A DNA stretch of 46,997 bases, taken from positions 1-46,997 of the forward strand of contig JAUYBI010000063.1 of NCBI GenBank assembly GCA_030693145.1, given 5' to 3'. Positions within the stretch are counted from its first letter, which is position 1. Every line of letters begins with the position of its first letter. This DNA is from Candidatus Omnitrophota bacterium (GTDB lineage Bacteria > Omnitrophota > Gorgyraeia > Gygaellales > Profunditerraquicolaceae). The translations under genes were made by a program, and so were the position numbers. Under the pieces are notes generated by a model. It did no database searches. It saw only the letters and a list, made by a program, of their open reading frames with translations, and had not been told where the DNA came from. Shown here piece after piece: positions 32,119-39,811 of this stretch.

Positions 32119-33189
32119 ATGAATAAAATTCTGATGATTAATCCGTTTGGGATTGGGGATGTTTTGTTTACCACGCCGGTAATCAAGGCGATTAAGGGGT
32201 GTTATCCGGATAGTTTTATCGGCTACTGGTCGAATTTACGGGTTAAGCCGATCCTGGAAACCAACCCTCAGATAAATAAGGTTTTTGCTCTTTCGCGTGG
32301 AGATATTAAGAAAATTTATCAGGAGTCGTTCTTTAGGGGCATCTGGAGCGCGATGATATTAATCTGGGAGATAAAAAAAGAGCGTTTTGATATTTGCCTT
32401 GATTTTTCTTTAGATCACCGTTATAGTCTATTTACAAAAATAATCGGGATAGGCAGGCGCATCGGATTTAATTATAAGGGCAGGGGGAGATTCCTCAGCA
32501 ACCGCGTGGAGATAGATGGTTATGAGCATCGGCACGTGGTGGAGTATTATTTAGAGCTGCTTAAATTTTTAGATATTCCGGTTGGTGAAAAAAATTTATT
32601 TTTGGTTGTTTCTTCTAGCAGCGAAATGAAGGCAAAAAATGTGCTGGCGGCATCCGGAATCGAAGAGAAGGATTTGGTAATTGGTATTGCGCCCGGTGCT
32701 GGCGGCAGCTGGGGTAAAGACGCGCCTTACAAGCACTGGCCGGCATTAAAATTTGCCCAAGTAGCGGATAAGCTGATTAATGAGTTTAAGGCCAAGGTGG
32801 TGATTTTGGGGGATGCGTCAGAACGCAAGATCGCCGAGGTGATGGTGTATGCGATGCGCAATAAGCCGATAGATTTGACGGGTAAGACGGGATTGGAGAT
32901 TTTACCGGGGATAATTATGAATTGTAATTTATTGATTACTAATGACGGCGGGCCGATGCATATGGCCGTGGCTTTGGGGGTGAGGTCAGTTTCAATATTT
33001 GGCCCGGTGAGCGAGGCGGTGTATGGGCCGTATCCTGAGAATAACAACCATGTAGTTTTGAAATGGGATATGGCTTGCCGGCCGTGTTATAAGAATTTCA
33101 GGCTTGCGGCGTGTGATCAGGATAGGGAATGTTTGAAACAGGTGAGTGTCGAGGCGGTGTTTGCTGCAGCGGTGAGATTATTAAATTAA
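32119..33189 (+). CDS. GT9 heptosyltransferase
   Basis: The product has 356 residues. MINPFGIGDVLFTTPVIKAI is the GT9 N-terminal motif, IGRRIGFNYKGRGRFLSNRV lies mid-protein, IGIAPGAGGSWGKDAPYKHW is the start of the donor-binding domain, and LLITNDGGPMHMAVALG with SIFGP is the nucleotide-binding end. Cysteines in CRPCYKNFRLAACDQDRECL near the C-terminus are common in this family. It has no repeat inserts, in contrast to the relative at 28688. It starts 3 bp after the nucleotidyltransferase stop. Confidence 0.88.
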   Translation: MNKILMINPFGIGDVLFTTPVIKAIKGCYPDSFIGYWSNLRVKPILETNPQINKVFALSRGDIKKIYQESFFRGIWSAMILIWEIKKERFDICLDFSLDHRYSLFTKIIGIGRRIGFNYKGRGRFLSNRVEIDGYEHRHVVEYYLELLKFLDIPVGEKNLFLVVSSSSEMKAKNVLAASGIEEKDLVIGIAPGAGGSWGKDAPYKHWPALKFAQVADKLINEFKAKVVILGDASERKIAEVMVYAMRNKPIDLTGKTGLEILPGIIMNCNLLITNDGGPMHMAVALGVRSVSIFGPVSEAVYGPYPENNNHVVLKWDMACRPCYKNFRLAACDQDRECLKQVSVEAVFAAAVRLLN

Positions 33190-33240
33190 ATAATTGTTTT
33201 GTATCTCAAAGAGATTGAGATAGTTACATAGACTGTCTAC
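33190..33240 (+). repeat. C-family repeat directly before the aminotransferase start
   Basis: Fills the whole gap between the two genes. It ends with TAGACTGTCTAC at 33229-33240, and the next ATG is at 33243. No ribosome binding site is seen. Confidence 0.8.
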
Positions 33241-33242
33241 TT

Positions 33243-34361
33243 ATGAAAATAGCTGCGTTGGATCTTAAGAAACAAATTGCGCCGATCCGCCGGGAATTGG
33301 ATGCGGCGATAAAAGAAGTGATTGATAATACGAGTTTTATATTGGGAGCCGGGGTGGATAAATTTGAGCGGCAGGTGGTTGCATATTCCGGGGCAAAATA
33401 TGCCATTGGGGTTTCCAACGGTACGGACGCGATAAGTTTGGCTTTGTTGGCGTTGGGAATTAAAGCCGGGGATGGGGTAATTTGCCCGGCGTTTACTTAT
33501 TATGCCACTGCCGGAGCAATAGCGGCTATGGGAGCGCGGCCGGTTTTTGCGGATATAGGCCGGGATACTTATAATATTTCTTTAGAAGGCGTGGAAAAGA
33601 TTTTATCCCGGAAAAATAAATTCAAAATTAAAGCGATTATTCCGGTGCATCTTTATGGGATGTGCGCGGATATGGATGGGATTTTAAAACTGGCGCGTAA
33701 GTATAAAATTAAAGTTGTTGAGGATACAGCGCAGGCATTTGGCGCTGAGTATCGGGGGAAAAAAGCCGGGACGCTGGGAGATTGCGGCACGGTAAGTTTT
33801 TATCCGGGTAAAAATATCGGCGCCTTTGGCGATGCCGGATTAATTTTAACGAATAATAAAGGATTGGCGGAAAAGCTAAAGATTTTACGTAATCAGGGGA
33901 ATAAAAATAAATATTATCATTTGGTTTTAGGCCGCAATAACCGCATGGATTCGATTCAGGCAGTGGTTCTGGATGTTAAGTTAAAATATCTGGATGAATG
34001 GAATAAGAAGAGGCAGGAGGTCGCGCAGTATTATAATAAAAATCTCGCGGGGTTGGGAATAAAGACGCCGTTTGTGCCTAGCTATACCACGCATATTTAT
34101 CATCAGTATACTTTAAGGGCGCCAGTTTCCAATAAGGGGTTTGTGGAGTATTTGCAGTCCCATGGTATTGATTCGCGGGTGTTCTATCCGGTGCCGCTGC
34201 ATCTTCAAAAATGTTTTAAATATTTAGGGTATAAAATAGGAGATTTTCCAGAAGCAGAGAAGGCGGCAAGGCAAACATTTACTTTACCGATTTATCCTGA
34301 ATTGAGTCTGGAGGAAAAAGATTATATTATTCAATCTGTGAGGGATTATATCCATGGCTAA
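33243..34361 (+). CDS. DegT/DnrJ/EryC1/StrS-family sugar aminotransferase
   Basis: The product has 372 residues. VGVSNGTDAISLALLALGIK-type sequence (IGVSNGTDAISLAL), VICPAFTYYATAGAI, VEDTAQAFGAEY and SFYPGKNIGAFGDAGLI are present, the last holding the PLP-binding lysine. FYPVPLHLQKCF near the end is also typical. It aminates a keto group of a nucleotide sugar using glutamate. Unlike the RfbH protein at 16964, it keeps the lysine, so it is a true aminotransferase. It starts 3 bp after a C repeat and overlaps the following GT2 gene by 8 bp. Confidence 0.88.
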   Translation: MKIAALDLKKQIAPIRRELDAAIKEVIDNTSFILGAGVDKFERQVVAYSGAKYAIGVSNGTDAISLALLALGIKAGDGVICPAFTYYATAGAIAAMGARPVFADIGRDTYNISLEGVEKILSRKNKFKIKAIIPVHLYGMCADMDGILKLARKYKIKVVEDTAQAFGAEYRGKKAGTLGDCGTVSFYPGKNIGAFGDAGLILTNNKGLAEKLKILRNQGNKNKYYHLVLGRNNRMDSIQAVVLDVKLKYLDEWNKKRQEVAQYYNKNLAGLGIKTPFVPSYTTHIYHQYTLRAPVSNKGFVEYLQSHGIDSRVFYPVPLHLQKCFKYLGYKIGDFPEAEKAARQTFTLPIYPELSLEEKDYIIQSVRDYIHG

Positions 34362-35103
34362 GTTATCGGTGATGATTTTAACAAAAAATGAAGAAGCTTG
34401 TATTGCAGAGTGCCTGGAGTCAGTGAAATGGGCGGATGAAATTATTGTGGTCGACGATGAAAGTACAGATAAGACAGTTGAAATTGTTAAAAAATATAAT
34501 GCCAGGGTTTTTTATCGAAAAATGGATGTTGAGGGGAAACACCGAAATTGGGGATATGCACAGGCAAGGAATCGGTGGGTTTTAAGTTTAGATGCAGACG
34601 AGATGGTTATGCCTGAGTTAAAAATTGCCATTGAAAAGGCCATTGAGTCAGATAAGTTTGTGGCTTATGACATTCCTTTACGTAATTATATCAGCAATTA
34701 TTGGGTAAAATATGGCGGTTGGTATCCGGCGTCAAAGGTGCGTTTGTTTAAAAAAGATAAATTTAAATATGAAGAGGCAGTAGTGCATCCACGGGCTTTT
34801 ATTGACGGAGCTTGTGGACATTTGCATGCTGATATTATTCATAAAGGATATCCTGATTTAGAACATTTCTTAAATAGCGTTAATCGCCAGTCAACCTTGG
34901 AAGCGCAAAAATGGATTACTACCGGGCGCAAGATGACGCTATTGTGGGCAACCTGGAGAGCGGTGGATAGATTTTTTAGGAGATATTTTGGGAAAAAGGG
35001 GCGCAAGGATGGCATGTACGGATTTATTATTGCTTTCTTTGATACGCTGTATCAGATATTAAGTTACGCTAAATTCAGAGAAATGCAAAATAAGAATAGA
35101 TAA
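34354..35103 (+). CDS. GT2 glycosyltransferase, WaaE/KdtX-like
   Basis: The product has 249 residues. LSVMILTKNEEACIAECLES, ADEIIVVDDESTDKTVEIV, NWGYAQARNRWVLSLDADEM (the D-x-D) and GWYPASKVRLFKKDKFKYEE are the pattern of the WaaE/KdtX branch of GT2, which adds a beta-linked glucose to inner-core heptose. This fits its neighbours: heptosyltransferases and GmhB. It overlaps the aminotransferase gene by 8 bp and is one base from GmhB. Residues WRAVDRFFRRYFGKKG near the C-terminus may bind the membrane. Confidence 0.82.
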   Translation: MAKLSVMILTKNEEACIAECLESVKWADEIIVVDDESTDKTVEIVKKYNARVFYRKMDVEGKHRNWGYAQARNRWVLSLDADEMVMPELKIAIEKAIESDKFVAYDIPLRNYISNYWVKYGGWYPASKVRLFKKDKFKYEEAVVHPRAFIDGACGHLHADIIHKGYPDLEHFLNSVNRQSTLEAQKWITTGRKMTLLWATWRAVDRFFRRYFGKKGRKDGMYGFIIAFFDTLYQILSYAKFREMQNKNR

Positions 35104-35104
35104 T

Positions 35105-35641
35105 ATGAAAGTAGTATTTTTAGATAGAGATGGCGTTATTAATAAATATCCCGGCGATAGGCGATATGTAACGTCACTGAAGAAGTTTAGATTTCTTCCG
35201 CGCGCAAAGGAAGCAATTGCTTTGCTGAGTGGGGCGGGTTTTAAGGTATTTGTAGTATCGAATCAGGCTGGGGTGGGCAAGGGTATATATAGCCAAAAGA
35301 CACTGGACGCGATAACTGTTAAGATGCTTATGGATATTAATGAGGCGGGGGGCAGGATTGATCAGGTTTATTATTGCACGCATCGTAAAGAAGCAGGTTG
35401 TTTATGCCGCAAGCCCAAACCGGGTTTGCTTAAGCAAGCCGCGCGGGAATTTAAAGTTAACCTGAAAAAGGCATATTTTGTGGGTGATACTATCCGCGAT
35501 GTGCTCACCGCGCAGGCCGTAGGCGCTAAATCCATTCTTATTCTTTCCGGCAAAGAGAAATTGTCTAATCAGAAAAACTGGGAAGCAAAACCGGATTTTG
35601 TGTTTAAGGGCCTGCTGGAAGCAGCGAAATTTTTAATTTAA
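35105..35641 (+). CDS. gmhB: D-glycero-D-manno-heptose 1,7-bisphosphate 7-phosphatase
   Basis: The product has 178 residues. FLDRDGVIN near the start gives the HAD nucleophile Asp7 and Asp9, VVSNQAGVGKG is HAD motif 2, and YFVGDTIRDVLTAQAVGA is the last acidic motif. The zinc site is Cys91, His93, Cys99 and Cys101 (CTHRKEAGCLC), which marks GmhB. The enzyme removes the 7-phosphate in ADP-heptose synthesis, so the cell makes heptose-containing LPS. The stop codon touches the C repeat at 35641. Confidence 0.9.
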   Translation: MKVVFLDRDGVINKYPGDRRYVTSLKKFRFLPRAKEAIALLSGAGFKVFVVSNQAGVGKGIYSQKTLDAITVKMLMDINEAGGRIDQVYYCTHRKEAGCLCRKPKPGLLKQAAREFKVNLKKAYFVGDTIRDVLTAQAVGAKSILILSGKEKLSNQKNWEAKPDFVFKGLLEAAKFLI

Positions 35642-35692
35642 ATATTTGTTTTGTATCTTAAAGAGTTTGAGATAGTTACATAGACTGTCTAC
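35641..35692 (+). repeat. C-family repeat before the MGDG-synthase-like gene
   Basis: About 52 bp, closest to 33190-33240, ending TAGACTGTCTAC. The ATG of the next gene follows 4 bp later and no ribosome binding site is visible. Confidence 0.8.
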
Positions 35693-35696
35693 TGAT

Positions 35697-36791
35697 ATGA
35701 GAGTATTAATTACTTATGTTTCGGCTGGGGCGGGGCATCGCCGGGTGGCTGAGGCAGTACATAGTTATCTAAAAGATAATCGCCAGGATTTAAGCCTGGA
35801 ATTGGTTGATCTATTGCCTTTTGCCAATCCTTTTTTTCGTTTTTGTTATAATAACGGCTATCCGTTTTTAGTGCATTATGTTTCCTGGCTCTGGGGGTTC
35901 TTTTTTTGGATGACCGAATTTAAATTAACCCGCTGGTTTAGCCGTGAACTTGCCCGGATGGTGAATTATTTTAGCTGTCGAAAATTTATCCGCTATCTTG
36001 AGGATGAAAATTTCGATTTTATCATCTCCACGCATTTTCTCAATTCAGAATTGGCCTCTAATTTAAAATTAAAAAATAAGATCAAGTCGAAATTAGTTAC
36101 GGTGATCACGGATTTCGGGGTGCATCCGTTTTGGATAGCTAAAGGAACGGATATTTATATTGCTGCTTCGAAAGCGGCCAAGGATAAGTTGTTAACGATG
36201 GGGGTAAAAGAATCAAAGATCAAAGACTCCGGTATTCCCTTTGGCTCTAATTTTATGAGAAATCAGAATAGAGCCGCCCTGGCATCTAAACTGGGTATCA
36301 AGGCGGATATGTTTACTGTGCTACTGATGACCGGTTCATTCGGGCTTGGCCCTTTAGAGGAGATTGCCCGGGATGTTTCTACGGTTGCCCAGGTGCTGGT
36401 AGTTTGCGCCAATAACCGGGCTTTGTTTAGCCGCCTGCAGAAGGAAAACTTAAATAACGTCAAGGTTTTTGGTTTTATCCATAATGCCGAAGAACTTATG
36501 GCAGTTTCCGATATCATTATTACTAAGCCCGGAGGTTCCAGTATCGCGGAATTAATTAATATGGAGCTGTTTCCTATTTTTATCTCGGCTATACCCGGAC
36601 AGGAGAAGGAAAACATCCGGATTTTAGCCACCTGTTGCGCTATAGGTTATGCGCCTGAAAACATTAAGCAAATTAACCAACTGATTGTGGACTTAAAGAA
36701 CAATCCTGAAAAGCTTCAGGGCTTAAAAAATAATATCATGGCTGCGGCTAAGCCATTTGCCTGCCGGGAGTTGGCCAGTGTTATATGCTAA
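35697..36791 (+). CDS. MGDG-synthase/MurG-like glycosyltransferase (GT28 type)
   Basis: The product has 364 residues. LITYVSAGAGHRRVAEAVHS is the N-terminal MGDG_synth motif (AGAGH). In the C-terminal half, VLLMTGSFGLGPLEEIARDV and ITKPGGSSIAELINMELFPI form the GT28 nucleotide-sugar site, with a small acidic loop before it. Relatives add glucose or galactose to diacylglycerol at the inner membrane, or GlcNAc to lipid carriers. A hydrophobic segment near 62-75 may attach it to the membrane. It overlaps priA by 14 bp. Confidence 0.82.
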   Translation: MRVLITYVSAGAGHRRVAEAVHSYLKDNRQDLSLELVDLLPFANPFFRFCYNNGYPFLVHYVSWLWGFFFWMTEFKLTRWFSRELARMVNYFSCRKFIRYLEDENFDFIISTHFLNSELASNLKLKNKIKSKLVTVITDFGVHPFWIAKGTDIYIAASKAAKDKLLTMGVKESKIKDSGIPFGSNFMRNQNRAALASKLGIKADMFTVLLMTGSFGLGPLEEIARDVSTVAQVLVVCANNRALFSRLQKENLNNVKVFGFIHNAEELMAVSDIIITKPGGSSIAELINMELFPIFISAIPGQEKENIRILATCCAIGYAPENIKQINQLIVDLKNNPEKLQGLKNNIMAAAKPFACRELASVIC

Positions 36792-38589
36792 TGTCGTATT
36801 CGGCCTGCCCATTGACGGCCCGTTTGATTACATTGTTCCGGTGGGACTGGAAGGAAAGATTAGTATTGGAGCAAGAGCCTGGGTAAATTTCCGCAACAAA
36901 AAAGAAGTTGCCTACGTAGTCGGATTAAATAATAAAACTAAAATCAAAAAATTAAAAGAGATTGTTTCGGTTATTGACTTCTTTCCGGTCCTGAATGGCG
37001 CCATGCTACAGTTGACTAAAGAGCTGTCGGAATATTATTGTTGTTCTTGGGGAGAAGCCATCGATGCCGCTCTTCCGGATGAAACCAGGAAAGGTAAAAT
37101 AAATGATAGAAAAATAGAAACGGTCCCATTTATTCCTATTCTTCTGGAAAAAGAAAAAGAGAACCGTCCACTTTTTGTTCAGGGGCAGGATAGAATACCG
37201 GTTTACCTGAGGGAAATTAAGAAAGTTTTGGCCGCTGAAAAGTCGGTAATTATTCTGTGTAGTAATATCCCGGCAGTGGAAAGGTTAAAAGAGATAATTC
37301 AGAATAGTTTGGGGAAAGAAGTTTTTATCGCCTTCCGCAAGCAGCCTAAGGAGCTGGAGGTTTGGGAAAAAATCAGGCAAGCAGGTTATTGCGTTGTGGT
37401 TGGTACGCGTTCCAGTGTTTTTTCTCCGGTGAATAATCTAGGGGTGATTATTATTGATCAGCCGGAGGATTCTGTCTATAAGCAGGAGCAGTCGCCGCAT
37501 TATCACGCCTGCCAGGTGGGATTGATGCGCGCTGAGATTTGCGGGGCGAAAGTCATTTTGGGCAGTCATTGTTTATCTTTGGAGAGTTTTTATCTGCTGC
37601 AAAAAGGTGAACTGGATCTTGAAATTATTCCCCCAAAACTCACCTACCCGCAAGTTAAAGTCATTGACGTGCGCCGGTTGGCTTACGCGGAAAGAAAAAA
37701 CAAGCCTATGTTTTCAAAGTTTTTGCTGGATGCGATACAACTGGCCCTGGTTGAAAAAGGTAAAGTCTTATTGGTAGTTAATCGCAAAGGTTTTGCTACT
37801 ACGGTTGCCTGCCATGATTGCGGCTCAGCTTTGAAATGCCCGCGCTGTAATATTAATCTGGTGCTGCATTTTGAGCTGGATAAATTAAAATGCCATCATT
37901 GCAATTTTGAAATGCCGGTGCCGAAAATCTGCCCGGATTGTAATGCCGGCTATATTAAATATTTTGGGTTAGGCACGGAAAAGGTAGAGAGTGAATTGGC
38001 CAGGATTTTCCCGCAGGCACGCCTGGGCCAGGATATAGTGGTGGCGACCAGCGCGATAATTAATCATCAAGAGTTGAATTTTGATTTAATCGGGGTGATG
38101 GTAATTGATAATTCGCTCAACCGGGTGGATTTTCGGGCAGCGGAGAAGACATTTGCTTTGCTGGCAGGCTTAGTGAGTTTGACTGCTAAAAAAATGATTA
38201 TTCAGAGCGCTAATGTTAATCACCATTGTTTTCAGGCGTTGATTAAGAATGACCCTCAGATTTTTCTAAAAGAGGAGCTCAGGCAGCGCAAGCAACTGAA
38301 TTTCGCTCCTTTTAAACATATGATCTTACTTAAGATCAGGGGAGTGGATCTGGAGAAAGTTAAAAAAGCGGCGCAAGATTTATTTCAAAGATTAAATAAA
38401 ATTAAAACCGCCAGCCTTAAGCTGCTCTCTCTTAATCCCGGGCAACCGGCGCAATTGCGCGGGAATTTTTATTACCAGATATTAATGCGCTCCCCGAGCG
38501 TAGAGAAAGCCAGCCATTTTTTAAAATTACACTTAAAAGAAACCCATCTTTCAGGTATAATAGTGACAGTAGATGTGGACCCGGTATAG
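36778..38589 (+). CDS. priA: Primosomal protein PriA, helicase motifs decayed
   Basis: The product has 603 residues, against about 730 for normal PriA. The start is GTG 36778 with GGGAG at 36766-36770. The N-terminal DNA-binding part (YANVVFGLPIDGPFDYIVPV) and all four zinc-binding CxxC pairs (CHDCGSALKCPRC, CHHCNFEMPVPKICPDC) are kept. The motor is not: the expected GVTGSGKTEVYL reads VQGQDRIPVYL, DEEH reads DQPE, the motif III GSATP reads GSHCL, a stretch of about 30 residues is missing before the motif V region (VATSAII), and VAGRAGR reads LVSLTAK. It should therefore not hydrolyse ATP. About 20 residues before the old Walker A (111-132) match a degenerate A-palindrome. Confidence 0.85.
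   Translation: MLYANVVFGLPIDGPFDYIVPVGLEGKISIGARAWVNFRNKKEVAYVVGLNNKTKIKKLKEIVSVIDFFPVLNGAMLQLTKELSEYYCCSWGEAIDAALPDETRKGKINDRKIETVPFIPILLEKEKENRPLFVQGQDRIPVYLREIKKVLAAEKSVIILCSNIPAVERLKEIIQNSLGKEVFIAFRKQPKELEVWEKIRQAGYCVVVGTRSSVFSPVNNLGVIIIDQPEDSVYKQEQSPHYHACQVGLMRAEICGAKVILGSHCLSLESFYLLQKGELDLEIIPPKLTYPQVKVIDVRRLAYAERKNKPMFSKFLLDAIQLALVEKGKVLLVVNRKGFATTVACHDCGSALKCPRCNINLVLHFELDKLKCHHCNFEMPVPKICPDCNAGYIKYFGLGTEKVESELARIFPQARLGQDIVVATSAIINHQELNFDLIGVMVIDNSLNRVDFRAAEKTFALLAGLVSLTAKKMIIQSANVNHHCFQALIKNDPQIFLKEELRQRKQLNFAPFKHMILLKIRGVDLEKVKKAAQDLFQRLNKIKTASLKLLSLNPGQPAQLRGNFYYQILMRSPSVEKASHFLKLHLKETHLSGIIVTVDVDPV
37108..37172 (+). repeat. Degenerate A-palindrome in frame inside priA
   Basis: GAAAAATAGAAACGGTCCCA at its left and GAGAACCGTCCACTTTT at its right resemble A-family arms. 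The order of the arms is imperfect, so this is a decayed or rearranged copy. It lies immediately before the old Walker A position. Confidence 0.5.
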
Positions 38590-38600
38590 TTATTAATAGG

Positions 38601-38626
38601 GTAGGGTGGGTTTAAACCCACCCTAC
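38601..38626. repeat. B-family palindrome between priA and fmt
   Basis: Perfect 26-bp palindrome, GTAGGGTGGG, TTTAAA, CCCACCCTAC. It could work as a terminator on either strand, though no long T-run follows. Confidence 0.9.
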
Positions 38627-38646
38627 TAAATAGGGGTTAGGAAGAG

Positions 38647-39594
38647 ATGAGGATAATATTCTTTGGCAGCGCGCATTTTGCGGTTCCTGCATTAGAAGCT
38701 TTGATAAAAAGCAGGCATGAGCTGGTTTGTGTGGTTACCCAGCCGGATAAACAAAAAGGCAGGCACCTGCAGGTTACCGGCACGGATGTTAAAAGCACGG
38801 CTGTTTTGGCGAAACTTAAAATATTCCAGCCGGAAAATATCAAATCCAAAGAAAGCGTAAAATTTTTAAAAGGCCTGGATGCGGATCTTTTTGTGATTGT
38901 GGCATATGGCCAGATATTTTCCCAGGAAGTTTTAGATATTCCGAAGATTATGCCGATTAATATCCATGCTTCGCTTCTGCCGCGTTACCGGGGGGCGGCT
39001 CCGATTAACTGGGCGATAATTAACGCCGAGAAGAAGGCCGGGGTGAGTATTATGTATGTGAGCCTTAAAATGGACTCCGGCCCGGTTATTCTGCAAAAGG
39101 AAACAAAAATTGAAGAGAAGGATACCGCGGTAAGCCTTGAGGAGAAGCTGCGTTATGCGGGGGCGGAGCTGTTAATAGACGCGCTGAAGATAATTGATAG
39201 CAGGAATTATCGTTTATTAGAACAGGATGAAGATAAGGTAATTATCGCGCCAAAACTGAAAAAAGAAGACGGCTTAATCGACTGGGCTGTTCCTGCCGTG
39301 AATATACATAATCAGGTAAGAGGGGTCCTGCCCTGGCCAGGGGCATTTACGGGTTATCGCGGTAAAATACTTAAAATATTCTGGACGGAGGTTTTGCCGT
39401 TATTCTCAGTTCACAAGCCTGTGCCCGGGGAAGTGGTGAGGGCGGACAAGCATGGTATTGTGGTGGCTTGCGCCAGGGGTTTCTTAGAAATTAAAGAGCT
39501 GCAGCTGGAAGCGGGAAAGCGTATGTCCGCGCAGAATTTTATCATCGGACACAAGTTGATTGCCGGGGAAGTTTTAGGGAAGAGAATACAGTAG
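38647..39594 (+). CDS. fmt: Methionyl-tRNA formyltransferase
   Basis: The product has 315 residues, normal for Fmt. IIFFGSAHFAVPALEALIKS starts the formyl-transfer domain, the folate-binding and catalytic part reads INIHASLLPRYRGAAPINWA with the later M-D-S-G-P loop, and the C-terminal tRNA-binding domain starts around residue 205. It formylates initiator Met-tRNA. AGGAAGAG lies directly before the ATG. Its stop codon TAG lies inside a B-family palindrome (39588-39619). The order priA-fmt is common in bacteria. Confidence 0.93.
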   Translation: MRIIFFGSAHFAVPALEALIKSRHELVCVVTQPDKQKGRHLQVTGTDVKSTAVLAKLKIFQPENIKSKESVKFLKGLDADLFVIVAYGQIFSQEVLDIPKIMPINIHASLLPRYRGAAPINWAIINAEKKAGVSIMYVSLKMDSGPVILQKETKIEEKDTAVSLEEKLRYAGAELLIDALKIIDSRNYRLLEQDEDKVIIAPKLKKEDGLIDWAVPAVNIHNQVRGVLPWPGAFTGYRGKILKIFWTEVLPLFSVHKPVPGEVVRADKHGIVVACARGFLEIKELQLEAGKRMSAQNFIIGHKLIAGEVLGKRIQ

Positions 39595-39704
39595 GGGAGG
39601 TTTAAACCTCCCCTACTGTTGAGAGTAGGGTTTATTAACAATAGTAGGGTGGGTTTAAACCCACCCTACGGAAAGTCGGCAGGGTTCTTTAAACCTCCCC
39701 TACT
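39588..39704. repeat. Cluster of B-family palindromes after fmt
   Basis: A perfect 32-bp palindrome at 39588-39619 (GGAG variant), a 26-bp one at 39644-39669 (GTGG variant), and a half element at about 39681-39704 (GGAG side) follow each other. The fmt stop codon is in the first. A lone AGTAGGGTTTATTAAC piece at 39624-39639 is another remnant. Confidence 0.9.
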
Positions 39705-39710
39705 GAAAAC

Positions 39711-39770
39711 CCTACTGAACTCTACTGAACTCTACTGAACTTTACTGAACTCTACTGAACTCTACTGAAA
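39711..39770 (+). repeat. Tandem 10-bp repeat before galT
   Basis: Six units of the type TCTACTGAAC follow each other without gaps, with single-base changes in three of them. The repeated word contains CTACTG, the outer end of the B palindrome, so the array probably grew from a B element. It ends 5 bp before the -35 box of the galT promoter. Confidence 0.9.
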
Positions 39771-39775
39771 ATTTG

Positions 39776-39803
39776 TTGCAACTTTTAGGAGTTCTGTTAT
39801 AAT
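39776..39803 (+). promoter_or_regulatory. Promoter of the galT pair (leaderless)
   Basis: TTGCAA at 39776-39781 and perfect TATAAT at 39798-39803 with a 16-bp spacer. The ATG is at 39812, 8 nt beyond the -10 box, without a ribosome binding site. Confidence 0.7.
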
Positions 39804-39811
39804 TATTGCTT

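Noticed and set aside
39594-39770. CRISPR-like array
   Set aside because: The repeats are palindromes and 10-bp tandem units without unique spacers of even length, and no cas gene is present.
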